From Rostratula benghalensis (lineage: Eukaryota; Chordata; Aves; Charadriiformes; Rostratulidae): 64,000 nt of DNA. The DNA lies in NCBI GenBank assembly GCA_013399305.1, contig VXAI01000019.1, positions 2,013,034 to 2,077,033 on the forward strand. Reading direction: 5' to 3'. Both the position numbers and the translations under genes were made by a program. Below the pieces are notes generated by a model that had not been told where the DNA came from, made no database searches, and saw only the letters and a list, made by a program, of their open reading frames with translations. Positions 49,701 through 58,269 of this stretch are shown piece after piece (positions within the stretch are counted from its first letter, which is position 1; each line of letters opens with the position of its first letter).

Positions 49701-52700
49701 TTCCTGGAAATTCTGACACTTTTTCTCCTGCCCCAAGGGGCCAAGCTTTTACTGAACTTACCCTCTTCCTCCCATCTCCTCCCAGCCACAGTTTGTTAAC
49801 AGAAACTGAACAAACTAAAAAAAAAGTAAAGATTGAGATTGCTTTGTAATACATGTTAGACCTGCTAATGCATGCTCACACAAGTGCTGCTTGTTTGGCA
49901 TTCCCAGCCCACAGGTCAGAATCCTCTGATGTGGCATCCCTATCCAAGCAGTGGTTCCAAGGCTTCATTCCCACCCTTGCCCCCTGCAGAACCAAAGTTC
50001 CTCTGTTCAGTTTGGCTACAGTTTTGGTTAAAGGCTCTGAAAGCCATAGTTATTAATTCCCAAACTTGGCCTGTACTGGAGGCAAGGAGAGGAAAAAAGA
50101 TCTGGAAGGCAGGCTGGTTGTTGCACTGGTGGTGGTCGTTTTCGTCAACGTGGCTGAGCAGAAGGAGCCCAATGTCAGAGAATGATCTGATACAGAGGAA
50201 CAGACTTTAAGGCAGTGCTTCTCTATTTAGTAGTAAATGAACACGGAGATCTGAAAGGCAGTTTCGCAGTTGTGGGTCCTGTCTACCACGTAATCATAGA
50301 TGCATAAAAAAGGACTCTTGTGTTACACGTTAATTTTAAAAACCTCAAAGAAGATGGCCTCTGCCTCTACTATAGGAGTGTATATGTAAGTGCACTGAAT
50401 ATCAGTGTTAAACCAGGATTTCCCACCACCTGGATGCATATCTGTCTGCTTACAAATCTTTAAAAAAAATTAAAAATGAAAGGAGATGCAGAAGTTTTGA
50501 GTACCTGTTCTATACTATATCCTGAACTATAGTAACACCAGTTTGCAGTATCATCTTTAAAGTTTCTAAATCTCTAAATGCTTTTCCATTAATCTAAGCT
50601 GAGTTAGAGTAAGCCAATGAATTAAGCTGTTTATTCCTGTTCTAATGGAAATTACTAATATGTAGATGATTAGTGGAAAACTTGGCGTATGTATCATTGG
50701 GAGGAAGCTTGTTTATGTCAAGATTTCTCTAGGGTTTGTGGATTTCTTCAGTATTCTGAAAAATCATCTACTTAGAAATTAGTAGAAGAAAAAAATTGTT
50801 CCATCTAGTTATAAGTGGAGAAAAGTTCTATTAATGATGCATAAATGAATGGAAATAATTAAGCATTCTGTTTATAAAATGTTCATATATTTTTAGTGCA
50901 CAAAAAAAATTCTTCAAGTGTAATGCAGTACACTTTCATAATTCAGTGTTTCATGGTTTTAAAACAAACTGCATTCCATGCAGGTAATATACCACGTTTT
51001 CCATACACTTTAGCTACTCAAAGAGAGGAGTTTGACTCTTCTTTGCATTATACTTTTGGAAATTGAAGTTTGGTAATGAAGCCATGACAGCTTCAAGCAT
51101 GATTGTGCTTACATCATCCTGGGAGCTGTTTTCCTAGCCTAACATGGGCATCCAGAAGGAAATCTCTATTTTCCCTTTCCCATTCTTCAAAATACTGTAC
51201 AACTAATGCGTAGTCCATGTTGAAGGTCATTTCCAGCAATTCATAGCTAAGGATTTACTGCAGAAGGATGATCTCTGCATTGTTCCAGCATGGTTTGTGT
51301 GAGCTGTACTGTCAGGACTTGATTGACCTACTATATATAGCCAATTAAGGGAATTAAATGGCTATCAGTCACTTGGTGGAAAGTGAATGAGTTTTCTGCT
51401 TCAGGCACTTTGCAACATGTGAAGCTATATTTAGCTCTCTTCTCCAGAGATACAGGTTGGACTTCCATGGGGAAGAATCTGGGTCTATGAGTAAAGTGCT
51501 TTATGAGGCTGTAAAAGCAAATGGTATTTTCATAACCCAGGATGTGAAAAGCCAGTGTTGCTGCTGAAGTGGGTTCAACGTTTCTTCTCTTCTATTACTC
51601 TTTGTGTAGGAAAACCTTTATTTAGGTTCTTCCTTTTGCAAATGGTCTCTGTGGTACAGTCACATCCTGAAATCTTCATATAGCACATTTGCTTAAAAAG
51701 TGAGGTCCTTGCTGATTGTTGCCTTGATTAGAGAGGAGGAGGAGGGTAGAGGAGGTTTTCACCCTAACTCAGCCATAGGGCTTCCTCTGCACACAGTGGC
51801 TGTAGCACTGATGTTGTCTTTAATGAGTGGACTGACTTCCTCAGTCACTCGGCCTGTCCTCTTGGATGGTGGTATCATCAGTGTAATTGCCTAACTACTG
51901 CTGTGAAACTTAAACGTCCTATCTTCTGAAGAAATCTAATTTATTTTTATTTTCTTTTGAAGAGGTATTCAGGGCTCCCATATTTCGTCACAGAACAGAC
52001 AAGAATGGCTTTAGCTTGGGCTTCAGCAAAAACCTAAGGCAGGTGTTTGGTGATGAGAAGAAATACTGGTTGGTGCCTGTGTTTTCAAGGTATGCTCAGT
52101 TTTTAATGCCTCATTTGTTGAAACTGTTGAATAATCAGGTTCCACAGAGTTTGGGGGGGTGGGGTGGCTATTTTAAAAAATAAATACACAGTAATGTTTA
52201 CTTTAGAAAATACAATTCTTCAAAGTTGGGGTTTTTTTGTATGTATGGCACTAATTCTGAATTTTTCAGTCTAGGGGATGGTTGCTCCTTCCCAACTTGC
52301 CTTGTTAATCAGGATCCTGAGCAAGCTTCTACACCGGGTGCTCTTAATTCAACATCCAAAAAGTAATCTGCTTTTTGTTACTCATTTCAAACAGCTGATA
52401 TTCTGTTTCTATCTTGTGCATGTATAAATAGAACCACGTATAAAATACTTAGAAGTTGTAAGCAAATGAAGTGTATCTTATTAATAAACACAAATCAGAT
52501 TTTAAACAGCTAATTCAGCCAGTCCTCAGACTTTATGGAAATAAGTTTGTCTCAAGTCAGTGTCATCCCAGGACCTGAATTTTCCATGCCTGCTCAAACA
52601 GTACCCAGTACTCTTCTGGGAGAGATTGGCTTCTTCATAACTGGTGAAAAAATGCTTCACAGAAGGGAATCCCAGATCTCAGCTCTTGTGCTGAAGCACA

Positions 52701-53976
52701 GGAAGCTGCCTATTAAATGCATTTGTTTTATTTCTGCTGATATTAGGAGATGTTTTCGTAATCCTTATCCTTCACAATCGTGGCATTTTTAAAGTGGGGA
52801 ATGTGGGAAATGTATGCAGTGGGAAATGTATGCAGCTCATTAAAGTAAATAATTATAATAGCTTAGTATTTCATATTGTAACTCTTTAGCAACGTTTGTG
52901 TAATAAAGAGTGTGGTAAGTGTAGTAGACTTGAATACGTGACTAAGAAATGATAGTGGAATAGTATTGACAATCTTTTATTCATAAAGGAAACGCATTAC
53001 GTTTCAGCTAGATCTTTATGACATCTTAAATCTTACCCCAGTGATCCATCATGTATATTAGGCAAGATGTTTTGGAGATGTTCTCTCCACTATTTATCAC
53101 GTGAAGTTTGTTGTAGTGGGAGTGAATGTGGAGAGAGTGCATTTGGCACTGAAGTACGTGTATTAATATATAATATCTGTCAAAGAAAAAATGAGAATGT
53201 TTCCCTGTTCTGCACTAGGGAGTTGTGCTTCCAACTGTGACATCTAGACTGTAATGTATGTGGTGATCAAACTGTAGTGATTCATCCTAAAAAAAGCGAG
53301 GCAAGGTAGGGAAAATACAGCCTACAAGAAAGAAAAAGTACTGCCATTTACTGGAACGTTCTTCTCATTGGGGTTACAGTGAGAACCACCTGTTCCCTGC
53401 AAAGCCCTTGCGTGATTCCCAGAGCCACCTTCTTACGGATACACCGTCATGGTCGGAAACCAGTGGAAAGGCTGAAAAGGGCAAAGTTGGTAAGGAACTG
53501 ATTTATGCTGCAATCATTTATTTTGTAATAAAGGATATTGGAGGATATAGTGCAAAAATGACCCAAGATTCACTTGGCTTTTGTATTCATGAAGCAACAT
53601 TAATGAAGCTAATTTTAAATGCATGTTTGTAGAAGGTTCCGTGTATCAAGCTGTTGTGCCCTTCCCAGATAAACCTGACCAGGAGGTGCACTGACACTAG
53701 TAGATTCTAATTATCTTTTAGGCCAAGCCTGAAAATTCTTTTGGGAACAAATTGCTTATATCAGAATACGACACCTTGTTGCAACTATTGAAAAGCCATG
53801 TAATGGACACAGGACAGGAATGGATTTGGTAGTAGTGGAATGACATTAAGGTGGTTGATAATTAAAGGCTGTATTATTGGCTGAAAGTGGCATGAGGCCT
53901 TTTCCTGTACAAATACAATTTTTTTGTCTTTAAAGGTATGAGCAATCCTGCATTAACCATGGAAAATGAAACTTAG
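25608..53976 (+). CDS. ZDHHC2: ZDHHC2, DHHC-type protein S-acyltransferase (complete, twelve coding exons)
   Basis: This membrane enzyme transfers palmitate from palmitoyl-CoA to cysteines of proteins such as PSD-95 and SNAP family members, at the plasma membrane and recycling endosomes. Twelve exons sum to 1158 nt (385 residues) with all junctions in phase. In order it has a 14-proline tract (residues 4-17), TM1 (about 36-58), TM2 (about 72-94), the zinc-binding cysteine-rich domain (about 144-184) with DHHC at 173-176 (catalytic Cys176 by my count) followed by PWVNNCVG, TM3, TM4, an STxE version of the TTxE motif, and a long cytosolic tail ending [11 protein letters not shown]. Mammalian ZDHHC2 is about 367 residues; the extra length is the N-terminal Pro/Ala/Gly stretch. 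The start at 25608 has a strong context (aagatgg); in-frame ATGs at 25593 and 25452 are weaker alternatives. Confidence 0.97.
25617..25664 (+). repeat. ZDHHC2: (ccg)5(cca)9(gca)2 trinucleotide repeat in coding exon
   Basis: Five ccg and nine cca codons give 14 prolines, followed by gca gca gcc for three alanines. The uninterrupted cca run is typical of replication slippage, so length variation between individuals or species is likely. Reverse-frame ORFs of valine or histidine runs over this segment are shadows. Confidence 0.95.
25842..26102. other. Assembly gap (261 N) in ZDHHC2 intron 1
   Basis: The gap starts 48 bases after exon 1 in very GC-rich sequence (ggggcgggggtgcggcggg). Such gaps are common where GC-rich bird promoters resist sequencing. 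Predicted ORFs spanning it are artefacts. The true length and content of the gap are unknown. Confidence 1.
26462..26966 (+). mobile_element. CR1 LINE 3' region, sense, with intact attctatg terminus
   Basis: The copy reads 'gaggccccacctcgagtgct', 'gtccagttttgggcccctca', 'aaagacattgaggtgctgga', 'caataggacaagaggaaacg', 'gacaggctgcccggggaagc' and ends gattctatgattctatg, the classic CR1 terminal repeat. It is about 500 bases and the best-preserved 3' end in the window. It lies in ZDHHC2 intron 1 shortly after the CpG island. Confidence 0.95.
27209..27229. repeat. 21-base poly(T) tract
   Basis: An uninterrupted run of 21 T lies in ZDHHC2 intron 1, followed by actaaaagc. No retrotransposon body is recognisable on either side. 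Confidence 0.9.
33810..34690 (-). mobile_element. Longer CR1 LINE fragment, antisense
   Basis: The + strand begins with a degraded terminus (agagttgtggaataattagt) and 'cctcagctcatctagtccag', then 'gagctgcatcttctccgggc', 'ctggtgaa'-like filler, 'gcagcctgtctgggtccctc' and 'gttgagcagcactggtccca'. These are reverse-complement CR1 blocks extending deeper into the element than the other copies. About 880 bases; the ORFs inside are not functional. Confidence 0.85.
35670..35696 (+). CDS. ZDHHC2: ZDHHC2 exon 2, 27-nt microexon
   Basis: After the pyrimidine-rich acceptor catttttcag come tgacaatgac and aaatattggagaaaaag, then gtaaga. It completes Leu63 and encodes TMTNIGEK plus the first base of Val72, the short luminal loop between TM1 and TM2. 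Family members have nine residues at the same place, so the small size is genuine. Because 27 is a multiple of three, skipping it would keep the frame. Confidence 0.93.
35697..38819 (+). other. ZDHHC2: ZDHHC2 intron 2
   Basis: This 3.1-kb intron contains a striking pyrimidine tract at 36840-36899 and no CR1. The two overlapping ORFs at 36627-37100 (155 and 131 codons on opposite strands) span that tract, are rich in Lys or Phe because of it, and are not supported as genes. Confidence 0.7.
36840..36899. repeat. 60-base polypyrimidine tract
   Basis: The + strand is almost pure t/c from ctctttttttttttttc through ttttttcccctgtctc, with a single g near the end. It is low-complexity rather than a clean microsatellite. 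No nearby acceptor use is evident, since the aggaattgag after it does not lead into a family-like exon. Confidence 0.85.
38820..38914 (+). CDS. ZDHHC2: ZDHHC2 exon 3 (TM2)
   Basis: The exon starts after tgattttag and ends before gtaaga. It encodes [20 protein letters not shown], then [12 protein letters not shown], which is TM2 and the start of the cytosolic loop, and leaves phase 0. The PMNPSKE segment is characteristic of ZDHHC2 and its close paralogue group. Confidence 0.96.
38915..41694 (+). other. ZDHHC2: ZDHHC2 intron 3
   Basis: This 2.8-kb intron is unique AT-rich sequence. I see no repeat family or RNA gene. The 107-codon ORF at 41037-41360 is compositionally unremarkable and unrelated to known families as far as I can tell. 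Confidence 0.65.
41695..41815 (+). CDS. ZDHHC2: ZDHHC2 exon 4 (cytosolic loop)
   Basis: Between acceptor attattccag and donor gtaaat, 121 nt. It encodes [18 protein letters not shown], then [20 protein letters not shown] and SG. This is the juxtamembrane segment leading into the cysteine-rich domain and is strongly conserved in the family. It ends with one base of the next codon. Confidence 0.96.
42757..42826 (+). CDS. ZDHHC2: ZDHHC2 exon 5 (first half of cysteine-rich domain)
   Basis: The exon follows ctttag and ends before gtaaga, 70 nt. It encodes [20 protein letters not shown] and ICDK, giving the CxxC, the CHHC and the following Cys that bind the first zinc ion in DHHC enzymes. The last Lys codon is split (aa plus a). 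Confidence 0.95.
42827..44422 (+). other. ZDHHC2: ZDHHC2 intron 5
   Basis: A 1.6-kb AT-rich intron without a recognisable repeat. Overlapping ORFs at 43358-43651 on both strands are chance products of a locally less AT-rich patch. Confidence 0.6.
44423..44455 (+). CDS. ZDHHC2: ZDHHC2 exon 6, 33-nt exon with the catalytic DHHC motif
   Basis: After tatttaag come a, then tgc att ttg aaa atg gat cat cat tgc cct tg, and the donor gtgagt. It encodes [10 protein letters not shown] and two thirds of the next Trp. The catalytic Cys and both His of the active site lie here. At 33 nt it is easily missed by gene finders. Removal would delete exactly 11 residues in frame, giving an enzyme without its active site. 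Confidence 0.94.
44456..48655 (+). other. ZDHHC2: ZDHHC2 intron 6
   Basis: This 4.2-kb intron has one CR1 terminus in sense orientation (47018-47143). No other element or gene is seen. ORFs at 45876-46211 and 46296-46561 lack family similarity. Confidence 0.65.
47018..47143 (+). mobile_element. CR1 LINE 3' end, sense
   Basis: The sequence 'aaggctgggctggatggttc', 'ttgagcaacctggtctagat', 'gggaggtggtcctgacc', then 'cccttccaacccaaaccatt' and ctatgatcctata is a short, clear CR1 terminus of about 125 bases within ZDHHC2 intron 6. Confidence 0.92.
48656..48776 (+). CDS. ZDHHC2: ZDHHC2 exon 7 (end of CRD, TM3)
   Basis: Starts after tttatcag and ends before gtaagt, 121 nt. The first base completes the Trp of DHHCPW. 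It encodes [20 protein letters not shown], then [20 protein letters not shown]. The VNNCVG Cys is the last zinc ligand, followed by TM3. Outgoing phase 0. Confidence 0.96.
49398..49530 (+). CDS. ZDHHC2: ZDHHC2 exon 8 (luminal loop 2 and TM4)
   Basis: Between tatttttag and gtaagt, 133 nt. It encodes [40 protein letters not shown] and KSTL. This forms TM4 and the start of the C-terminal tail, including the first part of the STxE version of the DHHC-family TTxE motif, completed by exon 9 (STLE). Confidence 0.96.
49531..51962 (+). other. ZDHHC2: ZDHHC2 intron 8
   Basis: A 2.4-kb intron. The segment 49590-50230 is less AT-rich and carries five or more overlapping ORFs on both strands (up to 112 codons), none with family resemblance. 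It may be an old unrecognised repeat. The rest is AT-rich unique DNA. Confidence 0.55.
51963..52089 (+). CDS. ZDHHC2: ZDHHC2 exon 9 (C-terminal tail, part 1)
   Basis: The acceptor is ttttgaag and the donor gtatgc, 127 nt. It encodes [20 protein letters not shown], then [20 protein letters not shown] and FS. The [10 protein letters not shown] stretch corresponds to the conserved PaCCT-like region after TM4 in DHHC enzymes. The first Glu completes the STxE motif. Confidence 0.95.
52270..52362 (+). CDS. ZDHHC2: ZDHHC2 exon 10 (C-terminal tail, part 2)
   Basis: Preceded by the shortest intron in the gene (180 bases) with acceptor atttttcag; donor gtaatc. It encodes [20 protein letters not shown] and [11 protein letters not shown], highly similar to mammalian ZDHHC2. 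The length is 93 nt, with split codons at both ends. Confidence 0.95.
52804..52835. repeat. 16-bp perfect tandem duplication
   Basis: The unit tgggaaatgtatgcag is present twice in a row (52804-52819, 52820-52835) in ZDHHC2 intron 10. It is a recent small duplication and no function is implied. Confidence 0.85.
53380..53489 (+). CDS. ZDHHC2: ZDHHC2 exon 11 (C-terminal tail, part 3)
   Basis: The acceptor is ggttacag and the donor gtaagg, 110 nt. It encodes [20 protein letters not shown], then [23 protein letters not shown] fits the SxxxLL endocytic signal reported for the ZDHHC2 tail. This exon is more diverged from mammals than the others, as expected of a disordered tail. Confidence 0.92.
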
Positions 53977-54013
53977 TTACCCTTAAAAGAAACATCTGAA
54001 TACATAAGGAAAG
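53936..54013 (+). CDS. ZDHHC2: ZDHHC2 exon 12 (last coding exon, stop at 53974-53976)
   Basis: After tctttaaag the frame reads [13 protein letters not shown] and tag. The C-terminus is nearly identical to mammals and includes the NP-containing trafficking segment. A donor consensus, aaag then gtatgt, lies 37 bases after the stop (exon end 54013), so the 3'UTR probably continues in a separate exon. The coding portion ends at 53976; the 54013 end is inferred. Confidence 0.9.
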
Positions 54014-55690
54014 GTATGTTAATATTCTGTGTATTTAATAACACAATTCCAATCTGTTTTCTTTTCTGTAATCTTTTTTTACCATGAGGTAGTAGCACAT
54101 GAATTCATTGTTTTTAAATAAAGCCCATTTTTTAAAGTAGTATTCCAAAATATTATTAATATTATTCTCTTTCTCTAGAAAGATAGTGAAATTGTGACTA
54201 TTCAAGTGGTCCAGCAGATCTTTGTAATGCCAAGTTTGACAATTAACTTAGTTCTTAATACTGAATGCAAAGATCATAGCTTGGTCTACTGTGGCAGGTA
54301 AAGGTCTACCAGATAATGAAAGGAAAATATATTTATTCTAATATGTGAATCTCTCAGCAGCTTGTTCTTCTCTGCCAGGTGCTGAGCACGCTGTTCAATA
54401 TCTTCAAAAGTGCTGTCTACTGTAGACAAAAGATAGCTCTATGACTTCCTGAGCATTTAGTCACCTATTGTCAAAAACAGCTGAGACACATTTTTTGTTG
54501 TTATTATTTCTTTCATTGATACCTTGCAACATAGACATCTCAGAGGGCAGATTTGAGAAGCAGCTAGTAAATTCTGTCACGTACATAAGAGGAGAAAACC
54601 TTGGCAGTTGCTTTGGGGGAATGAACACAATCAGTCGTGATTTGCTTTAATATTTGGCTTCGCTAAAGCTTATGGAAATCAACAATTTAATATTTGAAGC
54701 TGGATGAAAAAAATTTACTCCCACCCTAAGAATTTCAGCATACCAAATAATTGATGATTTTCCAACAGTATTGCAGAACTTGTTCCAGCAAGTTCATTTC
54801 CATCTCTGCTATTGGACCTCACTCTTTTAGTCATCCTGAAGAAGTGTCTCAAGTGGGTGTCCCTCGTTTGTGTGTGACATGACCCCTGGGCATGGTGTCA
54901 CAGCTGTCAGGCTGCTCTCGGTTGCTCCTGAAGGGAGTGGAAGGTGTGGAAAGCCATCGGAGAACTGCAGTGATTGACACTAGACCCATTAGACATGGCA
55001 TTATAGAACCATGGTATATGGTTAGGGCAGATTATAAAAATGGTAGGAGTGCAGATACCAACAGGAGGCCTCGTTGTACCTTTGGTACCTACAAAGCTTG
55101 TACCAAAAAGGCCACAGAAATTCAGTTGGATTCGTTCGAGGAACTAGAAAATTCTTGACCCTTACATTCTGGGGTTTTTTTAAGTGGTGAATGAAGACAC
55201 AGTTCCAGATATAGGTACATCTATAAACTCGATGATGGTGTGAAGTGTTGAAGTGTTGAAAATGTGGGTGTCAAATGAACAGTTAAAGAGATGAGCAAAT
55301 GCATCTCAGCTGGTGTCTGCAGTTTTGACTGTGTAGGGCTATTTTAATAGATTCTAAAAATCTCATTTCTAACCCTTGGTTCAAAATGTAAAATGACATA
55401 CTTCTGTCCTGTTTAATCCATCAGGATTTCAACAACAGCTTCTGGAAAACAATAAATTATTCAACTTCAGTTAGTTTAATGTCTTCCATGTCATCACTGC
55501 TCAAGAGTAAAGCACTGAAGACAGGCTTCAAACAAACAGGTTTTTGGATTGGTGACACCAGCCGTGGAGCCATATATTAATAGCCTGGGCCTGTTGGATT
55601 CTAGGATTCTATGTTCAGAAATACCACTGATTGCAACTAGTTTTGTCGGGTTGGAGTTCTACTTTCAAAAGTTCCTAACGCTTTACTTAC

Positions 55691-56346
55691 AGAATCACTA
55701 GAATAGATTGGATTGGAAGGGACCTTTAAAGGTCATCTAGTCCAGCTCCCTTCCTGCAAGGAACAGGGACATTTTCAACTAGATAAGTTAGCTCAGAGCC
55801 CCGTCCAACTTGACCTTGAATATTTCCAGGGGCATCTGCTACTTCTCTGGGCAGCCTGGGCCAGTGTTTCACCACCCTCAGTGTAAAAAAAATTCTTCTT
55901 TACATCTAGTCTAAATCTTCCCTCTTTTGTTTAAAACCATTACACTGTGTCTTATCACAGCAGGCCTCACTAAAAAGTTTGTCCCCATCTTTCCTTGTAG
56001 CCCTTTTAGGTGGTGGAAAGGGCTATAAGGTCTCCTTGGAGCCTTCTCTTCTCCAGGCTGAACAACCCCAGCCCTCTCAGCCTGTCTTCATAGCAGAGGT
56101 GCTTCAGCCTCTGATCATCTTTGTGGCTTGCTCTGGACCCTCTCCAACAGGTCCATGTCCTTCTTATGCTGGGGGCTCCAGTGAGTCTTTCTCGTCAGGG
56201 CCTCTCTCCATCCCTTCACCCACCCAGCTCTGCTGATACCAGGGGTTGCCCCAGCCCAGCTGCAGGACCCTGCCCTTGGTCTTGTTGAACCTTATAAGGT
56301 TCACACAGACCCCCTTCTCAAGCCTGCCCAGGTCCCCCTGGATGGT
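55691..56346 (-). mobile_element. CR1 LINE 3' region, antisense
   Basis: The + strand reads cagaatcactagaatagatt, 'ggattggaagggacctttaa', 'ggtcatctagtccagctccc', 'gccttctcttctccaggctg', 'gaacaaccccagccctctca', 'tgctctggaccctctccaac' and 'caggtccccctggatgg'. These are reverse-complement CR1 blocks in correct order over about 650 bases. Confidence 0.93.
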
Positions 56347-57006
56347 ATTTACTTAAGTAATAAATTTTAAACTTTAATCATTCTTTGAACACTGTGTACA
56401 TTTTATTGAAACTGTGTTGTATTGACATTCAGATTATTCTGAATGTCAAACATGGTCAGTGATAGTTCTCAAGGTGCTGAAAGTGTTTTTTTGAAGCTGT
56501 TTAGCTTGATAAATATCTCATGCTCTTTTTTGCCTGTTTTTTTTTTTTTTTAAATCTTTAATCCAATTTGAGAAGGTAATCATTAGATTTGTGTTTGCAG
56601 TCTACTTACCCCACCCCTTGGGTTCTGTGGAGCTTGTTTGTTTCTTTGGGTTTTTTTTTTATTTCCTCTTTTTGTGAGCATCCATTTTGAAGTGCAGCTT
56701 TTTAAAGAGAGAGCACCTTATGTTCCAAAGAAGAAATGTAAACCCACGTAAAGGGGCTCCTGGAAGTCAATTTTGCCTCCGACCGACGCATGCACATCTC
56801 AAAAAGGCAGTAGCTAAGGGCGGGCGTTGTCTCTGGCATGAGCGTAAGTGCCAGTTTGGTTGAACCCTTGGCTCTGTTAGAGACATTTCTGTGTCAATTA
56901 AAGACCTTCTGGAGATGTAAGAAAAAAGGTAGATTACTCTCTATGCATGTATATATATTGAGAGAGCTGACATGCAGTTGCTGGAGTACGAGCCCTTATA
57001 TGAAAA

Positions 57007-57411
57007 CAGGGCTGAGGGAGCTGGGGCTGTTCAGCCTGGAGAAGAGGAGGCTCTGGGCAAACCTAACAGCAGCCTTTCCAGTACCTGAGGGGGGTCTACA
57101 GGAAGGCTGGGGAGAGCCTATTTACGAAGGTCTGTAGTGACAGGACGAGGGGCAATGGGTTTAAACTGAAGAAAAGCAGATTTAGATTGGATATTAGGAA
57201 CAAGTTCTTTACAATGAGGGTAGTGGAGCCCTGGAACAGGTTGCCCAGGGAGGTGGTTGAGGCCCCTTCCCTGGAAATATTCAAGGGGAGGCTCAAGGAG
57301 GCCCTGGGCAGCTTGGTCTATAGTTGGGGGTGTCCCTGCTGACTGTGGGGAGGTCAGACTAGATGACCTCTGAAGGTCCCTTCCAGCCCAGATGATTCTA
57401 TGATTTGATGA
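57007..57411 (+). mobile_element. CR1 LINE 3' region, sense, with attctatg end
   Basis: It starts gagggagctggggctgttca and continues 'gcctggagaagaggaggctc', 'ggaacaggttgcccagggag', 'cagactagatgacctctgaa', 'ggtcccttccagcccagatg' and attctatgatttgatga. About 400 bases, 5'-truncated. It lies 650 bases after the antisense copy at 55691, so the two could pair as an inverted repeat in RNA. Confidence 0.94.
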
Positions 57412-58251
57412 AAATGTCATTGTACTACTTTTTTGGAACTTCTGTGTGTTTAACTTGATGCCTTTCTTGTCAGATTTTGAGTTGTATTCTTTCCTAGGGA
57501 GTGACTTGAATACTGTATTAAAGATGCTGGTCACAACAACAAAACCAACTAATTTCTTCTTTAACTTGAAAAAAACCAGCCCACAGCCCCTGCCAGTGTT
57601 AGTAATCTGAATTTCTGTCCCAACTAAGGCTATGTTCAATATTCTGTAGTCCTTTGTAGTTAATCAGAGGACTAATTACTGAGAGCACCAGATCTGGTTT
57701 ACCCTAATGGAATAGAGAGTTGTCTTTTGAATGCCATTGGTACCTGGAACTACTTTTAAAAATAGTTTGCTTCATTTATTAACCTGGTGGCCTGCTTACT
57801 CTGTAGTTGGTTTTGAATCACTGTGACCCTGAGGTGGATTAATAACATAACTGTGCACAGTCCTACTCTGTTCTTTTTCAGGGTGGGATTTTCATTCAGC
57901 TGGTGTTCACTTTCCCCTTTGAGCTGACGAGACCTGTTGCCATAGCTGAATTTTAAAGTGTTCTTCCATTCTGACAATGTCTTTTGTGTTTCCTCTTCTG
58001 TTCCAGTCGAAGAAAAAGCTGTCGTGGGAAGGAAGATGCGTTCTTCCAAGTATCAGCCCTGTTGGCCAGCTGCTCCTGTCTGCTCCTGCCTGGATGTGCT
58101 CAGAAAACAAACCTGACAGACAATTCGCTGTCTCCATGTCATTGCTTGAAACACGAAACCAAACATAACTACTTCTGAACCACATAAAGAATGTTTCAAC
58201 TTTCAAATTACTGGGTTTGAATGGCAAAGGATGATTCTGAAATGAAGAAGG

Positions 58252-58269
58252 AAAAAAAAAAAAAAAAAA
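58252..58269. repeat. 18-base poly(A) tract
   Basis: An uninterrupted run of 18 A follows gaagaagg and precedes gagtctgac. It lies in the putative 3'UTR exon of ZDHHC2. No aataaa is seen closely upstream, so it is probably slippage, not a retro-tail. Confidence 0.85.

Larger units (their letters stand above)
54014..58006 (+). other. ZDHHC2: Putative 3'UTR intron of ZDHHC2
   Basis: If donor 54014 pairs with acceptor 58005-58006, this is a 4.0-kb intron. It contains an antisense CR1 (55691-56346) and a sense CR1 (57007-57411), which argues against it being mature 3'UTR. An alternative acceptor (ctctttctctag before 54180) cannot be excluded. ORFs at 54892-55158 and 57118-57639 are unsupported, the latter overlapping CR1. 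Confidence 0.55.

Noticed and set aside
54180..54300. Alternative 3'UTR acceptor ctctttctctag
   Set aside because: A plausible acceptor only 166 bases after the donor, but the downstream DNA soon enters CR1 copies; the 58007 acceptor fits better. Not fully excluded.
55588..55612. Isolated gttggattctaggattctatg
   Set aside because: It resembles the CR1 terminal repeat, but too little body is present to call an element.
57118..57639. A 173-codon minus-strand ORF
   Set aside because: More than half of it is the antisense of a CR1 3' end, which is non-coding.
58252..58269. Poly(A) run as a genomic retro-tail or mRNA end
   Set aside because: No aataaa is positioned upstream, and similar sequence continues after it.
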